Shown here in pieces: positions 17,258-26,123 of a stretch of DNA of 64,000 nt. The notes below the pieces were generated by a model, which had not been told where the DNA came from, ran no database searches, and saw only the letters and a program-made list of their open reading frames with translations. The translations under genes and the position numbers were made by a program. The first letter of the stretch is position 1. The number at the start of each line of letters is the position of its first letter. This stretch comes from Betaproteobacteria bacterium HGW-Betaproteobacteria-7 (lineage in GTDB: Bacteria > Pseudomonadota > Gammaproteobacteria > Burkholderiales > Rhodocyclaceae). The stretch covers positions 1 through 64,000 of the forward strand of contig PHCE01000004.1 of NCBI GenBank assembly GCA_002840765.1, given 5' to 3'.

Positions 17258-18379
17258 ATGCCTAGGCTCCTGATGACGGCGACCTCGTTCCCGGCCACGC
17301 AAGGCGACTGGCGGGGGCGCTTCATCTACGACATGGCCGAATCGCTGGCCGGCAGAAGGGGCGTGCAGCTTTCCTTCTGGGGGCCGCCCGGCGATCTGCC
17401 GTCCGGCGTGGCGTCGGCCCTGGAGGGTGATGATGCATCCTGTTTGGGACGAATGGTCGCGCGCGGCGGCATCGCCCATCTGTTGCGCGACCGGCCGCTA
17501 TTCGGCGGAGCGACGGCGCTCGGTCTACTGTATCGCCTGCGCCGGGCCTATCGGCATTTCGCCGCTGGTGGCGGGCCGGCGGTCGCGCATGTCAATTGGC
17601 TGCAGAACGTGCTGCCGCTCAAAGGACTCCGGCTACCGGCGCTGGTGACCGTGCTTGGCAGCGATCTGGCCTTGTTGCGCCTGCCCGGCATGGTGAGCAT
17701 GTTGCGGGCAGTGCTGCGCGAGCGGCCGGCGATCCTGGCGCCCAACGCCGAGTGGATGGTGCCGGTGCTGCACCGGCATTTCGGCGATGTGGCCGAAATC
17801 CGGGCGATTCCCTTCGGCGTACATGGCCGTTGGTTCGCCATCGAACGCTCGCCCACGGCCGCGGCCAGCGGCGACTGGCTGGTGGTTTCCCGGGTGACGC
17901 GGGCCAAGCTGGGGCATTTGCTGGAATGGGGCGAGGGCCTGTTCGGCGGCCAGCGACAACTGCATCTGCTCGGCCCGATGCAGGAAGCGGTCGAACTGCC
18001 GGCCTGGATTCATTTTCACGGTCCAACCAATCCGCAGGCGCTGGCTGGCGAATGGTTTCAACGGGTGCAGGGACTGTTAACGCTGAGCACGCATGACGAA
18101 GGCCGGCCGCAGGTGATGATCGAGGCGATGGCGGCCGGCTTGCCGATTATCGCCTCCGATCTGCCGGCCCACCGGGATCTGCTGCGCGGCGGCGAGGTCG
18201 GCGTCCTGGTTGACGACCGCGCGGCTTTCGCCGGTGCGCTGGCGCAGCTCGACGATGCACAGGCCGGGCAGGCTCTGGGCGCCGCCGCCCGGAGCCGGGT
18301 GACTGCGCAGATCGGGACATGGGATGATTGCGCGCGGCGCTATGTCAGCGCCTACGAAGATTTGCTGGGGCGAACGTGA
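17258..18379 (+). CDS. Family 4 glycosyltransferase
   Basis: 373 residues with two Rossmann halves. The N-terminal MTATSFPATQGDWRGRF and the C-terminal GT4 nucleotide-sugar motif STHDEGRPQVMIEAMAAG (E-x7-E) are clear. It likely adds a sugar from a nucleotide donor to a growing lipid-linked glycan at the cytoplasmic face. The substrate cannot be told from sequence. GC-rich compared with the preceding acyltransferase. Its stop overlaps the next start (GTGA). Confidence 0.88.
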   Translation: MPRLLMTATSFPATQGDWRGRFIYDMAESLAGRRGVQLSFWGPPGDLPSGVASALEGDDASCLGRMVARGGIAHLLRDRPLFGGATALGLLYRLRRAYRHFAAGGGPAVAHVNWLQNVLPLKGLRLPALVTVLGSDLALLRLPGMVSMLRAVLRERPAILAPNAEWMVPVLHRHFGDVAEIRAIPFGVHGRWFAIERSPTAAASGDWLVVSRVTRAKLGHLLEWGEGLFGGQRQLHLLGPMQEAVELPAWIHFHGPTNPQALAGEWFQRVQGLLTLSTHDEGRPQVMIEAMAAGLPIIASDLPAHRDLLRGGEVGVLVDDRAAFAGALAQLDDAQAGQALGAAARSRVTAQIGTWDDCARRYVSAYEDLLGRT

Positions 18380-19278
18380 GTTCAAGAGAAGCGATTCTGC
18401 TGGTCGGCGGCACGGGATTCATCGGGCGGGCGCTGGCCGCGCGCCTCTCGGCTGAGGGGGGCGAGGTGCATGTGCTGGGGCGCCGGCCGGCCACCGGGTT
18501 GCCGGCCGGCGTCGTCGTGCATTGCGGCGACCAGGGCGACCGTGATGTGCTGCGCCCGCTGCTGGCCCGCTGCAGTGCAGTGGTTCATCTTGCTGGCGCG
18601 ACAGTCCCGGCCGACACCGTGTGGCAGCCGGTGGCCGAGGTCGAGGCCTCGCTGCTGCCGGCCCTGCGTTTTCTTGACTGTGCCCAGGAATTCCCCGGGC
18701 GGCGCTATGTGCTGTTGTCGACCGGCGGCGCGCTGTACGGCGACGCCGATTTCGCCAGAGAGCAAAGCCGGCTGGCCCCAGGCTCCTACCATGGCGCCGG
18801 CAAGCTGGCGCTGGAGAGCTTCTTCGGTGTGTTCGGCCAGCGTCATCCGGGCCGCCTGAGCATCCTGCGTCCGGCCAATGTCTATGGCCCGGGGCAGACG
18901 CTGCGAACCGGTTTCGGCGTCATCCGCACGCTGCTCGAACGGGCCCGCAACGGCGGTCCGCTGGTCGTCTATGGCGACGGTGGCGCGGTCCGCGACTACC
19001 TCTATATTGACGACATGGTCGCCGCCTGCGTTGCGGCGTTGCGCGGGCCGGCCATCACCTGCAACATCGGCAGTGGCGAGGGCGTGGCCCTGCGTGAACT
19101 GATCGCCATCGTCGAGCGCGTCACTGACAAACCGCTGGCCGTCGACTATCGTCCGGCCCGCGCCTCCGATGTCGGGCGCATCGTGCTCGATGTCGGACTG
19201 GCCAAGGATAGACTTGGCTGGGCGCCCTGCGTCAGTCTTGAGGAGGGCATCGGCCGGACCTGGCGGAGCCTGCAGTGA
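18376..19278 (+). CDS. NAD(P)-dependent epimerase/dehydratase (extended SDR)
   Basis: 300 residues. Rossmann motif LLVGGTGFIGRALA at the N-terminus; VVHLAGATVP and LRPANVYGPGQTLRTG are typical nucleotide-sugar epimerase segments. The catalytic YxxxK is unusual: the sequence reads SYHGAGKLALE, so the residue four before Lys is His and the Tyr is one position early. Activity may be altered or the loop may shift. Start GTG at 18376 overlaps the GT4 stop. It probably makes or modifies a sugar nucleotide for the neighbouring glycosyltransferases. Confidence 0.85.
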   Translation: MSSREAILLVGGTGFIGRALAARLSAEGGEVHVLGRRPATGLPAGVVVHCGDQGDRDVLRPLLARCSAVVHLAGATVPADTVWQPVAEVEASLLPALRFLDCAQEFPGRRYVLLSTGGALYGDADFAREQSRLAPGSYHGAGKLALESFFGVFGQRHPGRLSILRPANVYGPGQTLRTGFGVIRTLLERARNGGPLVVYGDGGAVRDYLYIDDMVAACVAALRGPAITCNIGSGEGVALRELIAIVERVTDKPLAVDYRPARASDVGRIVLDVGLAKDRLGWAPCVSLEEGIGRTWRSLQ

Positions 19279-20291
19279 GCGGGCCGCCGCGCATCTCGGT
19301 CTGCATTGCCAACTACAACGGGGCGGCGATGATCGCTGGTTGCCTGGATTCTGTCCTCGCCCAGCAAGGCAATTTCGTAGTCGAGATCATCGTCCATGAC
19401 GACGCCTCGAGCGATGCCTCGGTCGCCATTGTCAGCCGCGACTATCCGGCGGTTCGCCTGATCCGCAGCGCCGACAACGTCGGCTTCTGCGTCGCCAACA
19501 ACCGCATGGTTGCCGCTGCCTATGGCGACTACGTGCTGCTGCTCAACAACGATGCCGAGTTGCTACCCGATGCCCTGCTCCATCTGCTGACCGCGGCAGA
19601 AGCCGCGCCCGGCCCAGCGCTACTCAGCCTGCCGCAGTATGACTACGACAGCGGCGCGCTGATCGATCGCGGCTGCCTGCTCGACCCGTTCTACAACCCG
19701 GTGCCGAATCTCGACCCAGGGCGGCGCGAGGTGGCGATGGTGATTGGTGCCTGTCTATGGCTGCCGCGCAACCTGTGGAACGAGCTTGGAGGCTTTCCGG
19801 AGTGGTTCGGGTCAATCGGCGAGGATCTCTACCTGTGTTGCCGGGCGAGGCTGGCTGGTTATCCTGTACTCGTTGCGAGTGCTTCGGGCTATCGCCACCG
19901 GGTGGGGGCGAGCTTCGGCGGCGGCAAGGCCCAGGACGGCCGCCTAGCCAGCACTTTCAGGCGGCGTGCCTTGTCTGAACGGAACAAAACGTTTGTCATG
20001 GTTTTGACTTGTCCGGCTCGGTTCATGTCAGTTGTCTTGCCGATGCATCTGCTTGTGCTTTTCTGCGAGGGAGTGCTGTTGTCACTATTTAAAAGGCGTG
20101 CTGCCTATTTGACAAAGATATATCTGCCAGTATTCGTGGCTGTATATCGGCGGAGAAGCGCTTTGTGGAATTTACGAACCACTATCAAGCAGCACCCCAG
20201 TGTCGCCAGCACGGATTTTTTTTCCGTTTTCGATTGGATGCCTTACAAGCTACGAATGCTGGTCAAGCACGGATTACCCAGTCTTACTTGA
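19275..20291 (+). CDS. Family 2 glycosyltransferase (rhamnosyltransferase-like)
   Basis: 338 residues. SVCIANYNGAAMIAGCLDSV, VHDDASSDAS and LLLNNDAELLPDAL mark a GT-A family 2 domain; GEDLYLCCRARLAGY is the ED acceptor/base region seen in rhamnosyl-type enzymes. A hydrophobic helix near residues 250-275 may associate with the membrane. Start GTG overlaps the epimerase stop. From about 19,970 onward the DNA becomes noticeably richer in A+T within the gene, suggesting a recombination joint. Its stop overlaps the stop of the convergent glycosyltransferase by 8 bases. Confidence 0.87.
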   Translation: MSGPPRISVCIANYNGAAMIAGCLDSVLAQQGNFVVEIIVHDDASSDASVAIVSRDYPAVRLIRSADNVGFCVANNRMVAAAYGDYVLLLNNDAELLPDALLHLLTAAEAAPGPALLSLPQYDYDSGALIDRGCLLDPFYNPVPNLDPGRREVAMVIGACLWLPRNLWNELGGFPEWFGSIGEDLYLCCRARLAGYPVLVASASGYRHRVGASFGGGKAQDGRLASTFRRRALSERNKTFVMVLTCPARFMSVVLPMHLLVLFCEGVLLSLFKRRAAYLTKIYLPVFVAVYRRRSALWNLRTTIKQHPSVASTDFFSVFDWMPYKLRMLVKHGLPSLT

Positions 20292-21246
20292 CGAGCAGAT
20301 CGATGGCGATGCTGCCCCAGTTCCGTGCGTAACGGGCATAGCGACCAGTCAGTACTTCATTCAGGACGAAGGGAACTCGCCGCCATCTTGCTGCAGGCAG
20401 ATCGGCGCGGGACCGCAGATGGCGAATCTTTTCCGCCAGTGAGGCACGCATTGATGGTGCGGGATTGGCTGATGCGAGACGCGAATTCAGTGTTTCCCAC
20501 CGCTGCAATTCGGTTCGGTACCAAGCTGCACGATCAGTCGTGAGCGCTGCGCGGACTTCGTGAAGAAGTGGCCTGGCTCGGCCGCCAACTACATTGCTGT
20601 CATGCTGGCGGTATGCTAATAGCGGTTCTGGTACAGGGATGATGGCGCCCTGGGCCGCCGCAATATTGGCCAGCCAGGCATCGTGAGCCCAGTCTTCGGG
20701 AATGGGGAGCGCCACATCACGCAAGCTCGATCGGAATGCCAGTGCTGCTCCGGTGACAACGGAGTGTTTCAGAAGGACTGCGAATCCTTCTCCTCTTGCC
20801 ATGCATGCCTGTTCGTCCTGGGTGAACCGTATGCGATGCCACATCGTATAACCGAGAGAAGCGAGATTGGCATCCACAACTGCCGCATCTGAGAATGCCG
20901 CCTGCGTTTCTGGGGGGAGTAAGGCCTGCGCTAGGCGAGTGAGTTTTTGTGGGTGCCAGACATCGTCCTGATCGGCCAGTGCGATGACTTCGCCGCAGCA
21001 AGCGGCAATTGAGCGGGCGAAGTTGTTTACCACCCCCTGTCGGGTCGTGTTGCGCAATATGTGAACCGTGAACGTGGCATCAGATGCGAAACGTTCGAGA
21101 ATGGCTAGGGTCGCATCGGTGGAGGCATCATCGCTGACGACGAGTTCGTGGGGGAGCTGTTGTTGTGCCGTTAGGCTATCGAGGAATTCCGATAGGTAAG
21201 TGGCCCCGTTATAGGTCGCCAAGGCCACAGAGAGGCGATTAGCCAT
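20284..21246 (-). CDS. Family 2 glycosyltransferase
   Basis: 320 residues. SVALATYNGATYLSEFLDSL, VVSDDASTDATLAI and IALADQDDVWHPQKL (metal DxD) place it with GT2 enzymes that act on O-antigen and capsule chains. Start ATG at 21246 overlaps the last codons of the upstream gene by 8 bases; an open extension upstream has no family similarity. It is the last gene of the reverse operon that begins at wzm. Confidence 0.87.
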   Translation of the reverse strand: MANRLSVALATYNGATYLSEFLDSLTAQQQLPHELVVSDDASTDATLAILERFASDATFTVHILRNTTRQGVVNNFARSIAACCGEVIALADQDDVWHPQKLTRLAQALLPPETQAAFSDAAVVDANLASLGYTMWHRIRFTQDEQACMARGEGFAVLLKHSVVTGAALAFRSSLRDVALPIPEDWAHDAWLANIAAAQGAIIPVPEPLLAYRQHDSNVVGGRARPLLHEVRAALTTDRAAWYRTELQRWETLNSRLASANPAPSMRASLAEKIRHLRSRADLPAARWRRVPFVLNEVLTGRYARYARNWGSIAIDLLVK

Positions 21247-23104
21247 CAATTTTATGCCAGGTAGTAGGGAGGCGAGGCGGGGTTGCCAGCCCGATCGAGC
21301 CTTTGCTGGTGGCCAGATTCGGATTCCAGGCCGGGTCATGGTTTAGGCGTTCGCCCCATTTCTGACGAAGCACCAATAGGGGCGCTTGGCGGGCAAGCTC
21401 ATCTTCATCCTGCATGGGGTGCCCCTCAGCTGAACAATACAGCAGGGCCTGGGGAGCCCAAAGATTCTGGTAACCCTTGCTGATCAAGGAAAAGCAGAGG
21501 TCGATGTCGCCAAAAGCTCCGGGAAAGAGCCGTTCGTCCATACCACCCACTTCATCCCATAGAGTCTTACGGACGACCATGCAGGCGGCGGAGACGGCCG
21601 AAAGGTTTTGGTTGAGCAGGGCGCGGTTTGCATAACCCGGAGCAGCAGTTGATTGGTCGACAAACGGGCACTCCGGTTTGCCGTCGATCAGAACATATCC
21701 TGAACTAAGCACCTTCCCCTCTCGGGTACAAAGCTTGGCCCCTGTCGCACCGATTTCTGGACGCAAGGCGTGCCCTACCAAGCGCTTGAGCCACCAGGGG
21801 GATGCAGGTTCGGCGGCGTCGCTGAGTAAGCAAAGGACCTTCCCATGTGCTTGTTGGGCCGCCCAGTTGTAGATCGATGAATGCTGGGCAGGACCGGAGT
21901 ACGCTAAAACACGCAGGTTCCTGTCTTGTCGCCAATTCGCAAGATGAGCCAGGATGTCTGGGCAGGTGATGGAACTGGTGACGAGCAAGATCTCTTGTTC
22001 TGCATAGTCGGTTTCATCGTTCAGGCCGTCCAGACAACGGCTGAGTCGATCGAGACGATCTGTCGCGAGAATGATGATCGAAACAACAGGTGGCGTGGCC
22101 GGTAGGCAAATGCTGGTATTGAAATGTCCCGGTTCTACTCCTTCCAACTCGACGCGTATCTTCCTTGTGCTCCAGTAATCCGTCAGCGAGCGCCGGGCAG
22201 CCTCAACAGCGTAGCTTTTGGCCGAGATGGAAATAGAGGTTGATCCGGGAATGGCTCGCCAGTGATACAGAATGTGCGGGATGTGATGGATGTGCGCCGG
22301 TTGTGTCTGAGCGATGAAGCGCAAGGCAAGATCCCAATCCTGCGAGCCTTCGTAACCTGTGCGGAATCCACCGATCGCCCGCGCAATCGAGGTGCGATAC
22401 ACACCAAGATGACTGATCATGTTTTGTGAGCAGAACAGATCCGGATTCCAGTCGGGCTTGAAATAGTGGCCAAAACGCCTTCCGTGGATATCTATTTTGT
22501 CTTCGTCGCTGTAAAGCAGATCAAGACTGGTATTTTCATTGAGGGCGCGGGCGACATGGTAAAGCGCTGATTCTGCCAACTCATCATCGTGATCAAGCAA
22601 GGCGATGAAGTCTCCCTGTGCTATTTCCAGGGCTGTATTGCTTGCGGCTGATATATGCCCGTTCTCCCCGCGAAAAACGATGCGGATGCGATGGTCTTGC
22701 TGTGCCGCCTGTTCCAGAATCGCTCGGACATGGGGGGCATGGGATGCATCGTCGGCAATGCACAGTTCCCAGTTTGGATAGAGCTGATTTCGAACGGACT
22801 CGATTGCCTTCTGCAGGAAGCATTCCGGCGTATTGTAAGTTGGCATCAGGACCGAGATCAGCGGGCGGTATGTCATGGCCGCGATGTGACATGAAATACT
22901 ACTGCGGTCATGCTCCGTGAGCATGTCATAACGGCTGATCCATTCACGGTAGCTAATGTGGCCCAACCCGTGGATGAGCCGTGTCAGACCATGGAGGCCT
23001 TCGCGCTGCCACAGCCGAAATCCCTTGATAAACAACTCAGAAATGTTTCGGCCGGCAACAAAGTCCCGTATTCCGGAGATGTAATGGGTCGTGTTGGTTC
23101 CCAT
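21239..23104 (-). CDS. Large glycosyltransferase with two GT2 domains
   Basis: 621 residues. A short N-terminal helical region is followed by a GT-A domain with ISVLMPTYNTPECFLQKAIE, CIADDASHAPHV and IALLDHDDELAESALY, and a second domain beginning VVSIIILATDRLDRLSR with LCLLSDAAEPAS, then FGDIDLCFSLISKGYQN. Bifunctional layouts of this kind build repeat units with two sugar transfers. The second domain lacks a clear DxD (SDAAE), so its activity is uncertain. The ATG at 23104 lies 17 bases after the previous stop; an upstream start at 23209 would overlap that gene and has no supporting similarity. Confidence 0.85.
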   Translation of the reverse strand: MGTNTTHYISGIRDFVAGRNISELFIKGFRLWQREGLHGLTRLIHGLGHISYREWISRYDMLTEHDRSSISCHIAAMTYRPLISVLMPTYNTPECFLQKAIESVRNQLYPNWELCIADDASHAPHVRAILEQAAQQDHRIRIVFRGENGHISAASNTALEIAQGDFIALLDHDDELAESALYHVARALNENTSLDLLYSDEDKIDIHGRRFGHYFKPDWNPDLFCSQNMISHLGVYRTSIARAIGGFRTGYEGSQDWDLALRFIAQTQPAHIHHIPHILYHWRAIPGSTSISISAKSYAVEAARRSLTDYWSTRKIRVELEGVEPGHFNTSICLPATPPVVSIIILATDRLDRLSRCLDGLNDETDYAEQEILLVTSSITCPDILAHLANWRQDRNLRVLAYSGPAQHSSIYNWAAQQAHGKVLCLLSDAAEPASPWWLKRLVGHALRPEIGATGAKLCTREGKVLSSGYVLIDGKPECPFVDQSTAAPGYANRALLNQNLSAVSAACMVVRKTLWDEVGGMDERLFPGAFGDIDLCFSLISKGYQNLWAPQALLYCSAEGHPMQDEDELARQAPLLVLRQKWGERLNHDPAWNPNLATSKGSIGLATPPRLPTTWHKIDG

Positions 23105-23121
23105 GAGTGAGTCGCCGTTGT

Positions 23122-24792
23122 TCAGTGGGGGTAGTACTGGAATGCGGGATGATTGCGGACCGATTGGCCGGCAGGCAAGAGTGCGTGGAGTTTTGTCCCG
23201 TTCTTCCATGCGATTAGGGGGGCTAGCAACTGGTCACGGTTTCCGTATTGCTGGAAAGCCGCCCACCAATCTTTCAGGAATTGATCGGCAGCCAGTCCTG
23301 GGCGCAACGAGAAGAAATTCATCTCGAACAGACCTGCTGTGGGTGGGCAGGCTTCTCGTTCGAGCATTTCGAGCACTTTGTAAACCTGTTCACGCGATTC
23401 GCGCATGTGCAGCATGATCGTCGCGGCTTCCTCGTACACGGATTGACGGAACGGGTGTGGGATTACCCCGAGATCGGCAGTGCTGGCAAGGAATGCGGAA
23501 ATAATCGGGGCGATATCCTCCAGCATTGTGATGTTCGCATCGATATACACGATGGCGTCGTAGTTTTCTGCCATCGGTATGTGGCTTAGCAGATTCATTT
23601 TCAGGTAGCGCGAAAAGTATTGGGCGGATTTTCCCGCAATAGGCTCGACCTGAATAAGGCTCCAGCCATCGAGTGGGCTATTCGGTGGCTGGTCGCAAAG
23701 CAGAAAGTAGTCGGCCTGGGGCATTCGATGACTGAGCGGTTGAGGGATGTCGTAGTTGCCTGATACAACACAGCAGACGGCAATGCGATGCACGTGCCGC
23801 GACACTGTCGAAGGCGCCTGGGCAGTAGGGACGGAGGAGGGACGGCTGGCAAATTGGCGCAGGAAGGCGGGGAGATAAGTCCCCCCGCTGTTGTTCATGG
23901 GGGCAATCTCGGGGTGGCGGGCCAAAAAGGCGCACGTTGGCAGGCTGGCGTTGTTGAGCAGGAAGTGGCTCAAAGGCAACATTCCCCGGCAGTCGTGATG
24001 GGAGACATACCAGGCTTGGTCAAAGAGGGGATTGGGGTCGGGGGGCAGGTCGCCGGCACGATGGTGGGCCAGCATGTCCAGCAATGGATTTGAATGATGC
24101 CGTCCGGCGCCGGGTTGCCGGGTGTACCAGCGGGTCACGAAGAATGGATTGGGATTGCCGCCGGATTCGGCGAAATGTCGCCACGGCGCAAGTCCATCGA
24201 AACCTCCCGCAAACTGGGTGGCGTAGTAATCGCTCCAGAACAGCGGATGGGGGTTGAGTCCGGCGTATTGACCGGCGGCGAGGTAATGCGAAAGAGGAGA
24301 AACCTCGGTTGACGAGGGTGGGTGGCAGCCGAGGTAATGACCGACGTCAAAAAGTTGATGAAGCTGGCCATCCCAATCTTCTCGTTGCGACGCTAGTTGC
24401 TTTGCGCGGGAAGGACTGATGAGCCGGAGCAGTCTGATCGGAAGACCGGCCAGTAAGGATGTGCGAGCGAGTTGCTGCACGATGGCGCTGAACACAGGCT
24501 GGATACTGCCGGTTTCGTCCAGACAAAGCAGCCTGCGGGCACCAAGGGCATGCATAGCTGGCGCGACTTTGCTGATGATCGAAAGTGATTGACGCCATCC
24601 CGGATGCTTCAGCCGTCGCTCGCCAAGGCGCAGCCAGAGAATCCCGGGAGGTGGCGAGTGATGCCCAATAGGATCGAGACTGACCCAGATCGAGGCTTGA
24701 GTCAGCGCTGCGTCTTGTTCCGCCTGTGTTCTTTCCGGACTGCCGGGGACAAAGGATCTGGCACACAGGGCGAGTGGTTTTCTGGAAGTCAT
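23122..24792 (-). CDS. DUF616/TOD1-MUCI70-type glycosyltransferase with N-terminal tandem repeats
   Basis: 556 residues. The N-terminal half has several copies of a motif of about 40 residues with FDxxxYL, PLxHYLxxG and GLNPHPLF (for example LSHYLAAGQYAGLNPHPLFW), common in large rhamnan or surface-glycan enzymes. The C-terminal half (about 335-555) has RIAVCCVVSGNYD, YFSRYLKMNLL and YDAIVYIDANITM (Asp-x-Asn in the DxD place) plus the HPF segment, matching DUF616 glycosyltransferases. An unusual fusion. No strong ribosome site; start taken as the first ATG. Context suggests a role in O-antigen or capsule assembly. Confidence 0.72.
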   Translation of the reverse strand: MTSRKPLALCARSFVPGSPERTQAEQDAALTQASIWVSLDPIGHHSPPPGILWLRLGERRLKHPGWRQSLSIISKVAPAMHALGARRLLCLDETGSIQPVFSAIVQQLARTSLLAGLPIRLLRLISPSRAKQLASQREDWDGQLHQLFDVGHYLGCHPPSSTEVSPLSHYLAAGQYAGLNPHPLFWSDYYATQFAGGFDGLAPWRHFAESGGNPNPFFVTRWYTRQPGAGRHHSNPLLDMLAHHRAGDLPPDPNPLFDQAWYVSHHDCRGMLPLSHFLLNNASLPTCAFLARHPEIAPMNNSGGTYLPAFLRQFASRPSSVPTAQAPSTVSRHVHRIAVCCVVSGNYDIPQPLSHRMPQADYFLLCDQPPNSPLDGWSLIQVEPIAGKSAQYFSRYLKMNLLSHIPMAENYDAIVYIDANITMLEDIAPIISAFLASTADLGVIPHPFRQSVYEEAATIMLHMRESREQVYKVLEMLEREACPPTAGLFEMNFFSLRPGLAADQFLKDWWAAFQQYGNRDQLLAPLIAWKNGTKLHALLPAGQSVRNHPAFQYYPH

Positions 24793-24989
24793 GCGGTAGG
24801 GCTGGCAATCAGCTGGCGCACAGCGGGTAAGGATAACGTCCCAGCAAGCGCCGCCAACGGCGCTGCCAGGCCGTCAGGGAAAGCGCATGCAGACGCCGTT
24901 GGTGCGTCATCAGTTGCCTTCGCCGCATTTCCGTACGATCAGCGTGACATCGCTATAGCTAGGGGGCGGCATTGGGGTGCCAGAATGGG

Positions 24990-25922
24990 TTAGCGGCGAA
25001 TGCCCAGTTTGCCGGACATCCATGCGACAAGCCGTCGCATGCGGGAGCGAACCAATTGGCGCCGTAACTGATCCGCCTGCTCACCTTGTTCGGAAACGAT
25101 ATTTTTGAGTAGTTGCAGGCGCTTTTGCGTTAGCGCGGCGGCATCGAGTGCTGGAGGGGCAGTGTTGCGCAGGAGGAACATGAACTCGCAACCACTCGTG
25201 GGATAGCTTTCTTCAACCGAGAAAGGAATCAACCCCAGTTGTGAAAGTTCGACAATTAACAGTTCGAAACTGGATGGTGTGAAGTGCCACGCATGGCAAT
25301 CCTGATACGTACCACCAGTATTCTCTGAGTATGCTTGGAAACGGGTGAATGCCTGGGGAAGCGACGGGCTCAGGAATTCAAAGCGTTCCAGATGTCGGCC
25401 ATGTCCCCATGTGGTCCCCACTTCTGTGCCGACCGTGTAGGCTATGTGCTGAAACATCGAGCGCTGGGAATGTATTTCGGCGCCTCGCTTCCATGCATGT
25501 AGCCAATCCCCTGTGCCTGTGATCGATTGAAAGAAGTCGAAGCAATAACGCTTGTCCGGGATTGCCAACGATAACAACCCGTCAGGCTTGAGGATGCGGG
25601 ACATCGATTGGAAGAACATGATCGGGTTGGGGATGTGCTCGATCACATGACTGGCTACGCAGGCACTGACTGTTCCCAGGCGCGAAGTGGGGAGTGCTTT
25701 GTCAAGGGGGCCTCCGGTCCACACGACATCAACTTCCTCGATGGCGTTAATGTCGACATCGAAGCGTCGATATTTCTCAACTAGTGCAGTCCTGTCGGCG
25801 TGATCGACGGAGATGGATTGCCAGCCTTCCCGTTTGGGCAACAGAGGGTTGTAGCCAGGGCCAATTTCCATCGAGATGGCGTTTTTATTGAAGCGGTGCA
25901 GCAGTTTTTCCTGGCGGTTCAT
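24990..25922 (-). CDS. Class I SAM-dependent methyltransferase
   Basis: 310 residues. Motif I is SMEIGPGYNPL, followed by ISVDHADRTALV; ASHVIEHIPNP and ILKPDGLLSLAIPDKR are motifs IV-VI of methyltransferase-11-type enzymes. A basic C-terminal tail follows (SRMRRLVAWMSGKLGIRR). Start ATG at 25922 matches homologue N-termini; a longer open frame to 26048 is low-complexity. Methyltransferases in ABC-exported O-antigen loci often cap the chain, and the Wzt here has a C-terminal domain able to read such caps. The target is not known. Confidence 0.82.
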   Translation of the reverse strand: MNRQEKLLHRFNKNAISMEIGPGYNPLLPKREGWQSISVDHADRTALVEKYRRFDVDINAIEEVDVVWTGGPLDKALPTSRLGTVSACVASHVIEHIPNPIMFFQSMSRILKPDGLLSLAIPDKRYCFDFFQSITGTGDWLHAWKRGAEIHSQRSMFQHIAYTVGTEVGTTWGHGRHLERFEFLSPSLPQAFTRFQAYSENTGGTYQDCHAWHFTPSSFELLIVELSQLGLIPFSVEESYPTSGCEFMFLLRNTAPPALDAAALTQKRLQLLKNIVSEQGEQADQLRRQLVRSRMRRLVAWMSGKLGIRR

Positions 25923-26116
25923 GTCTGTTTCAAAAAAGTTATGCTGGGTAGGTTCGCGCTGAATGAGCCGGTTATTCTCGTGAGGGGGGCCGCTATTGTG
26001 CTGCGTCCGCGGACTCCCGCGACAAAAATAGAAAGAGGAGCAACGCATCGATAGACAACCTCAAAGTACGCGTTGCGCAATAAGGCGCTTGTCTCTTCGA
26101 AGAGGCGATCTGACAA
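25919..26116 (-). CDS. Possible small ORF between the two methyltransferases
   Basis: A 65-codon frame from a TTG exactly fills the gap between the FkbM gene and the methyltransferase, and its TGA overlaps the next ATG (ATGA), the coupling used elsewhere in this operon. The product has a hydrophobic patch (CVAPLSIFVAGV) but no recognised family, and the ribosome site is weak. It may be a remnant of a lost gene rather than a real one. Confidence 0.25.
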   Translation of the reverse strand: MSDRLFEETSALLRNAYFEVVYRCVAPLSIFVAGVRGRSTIAAPLTRITGSFSANLPSITFLKQT

Positions 26117-26123
26117 AGTGGAA

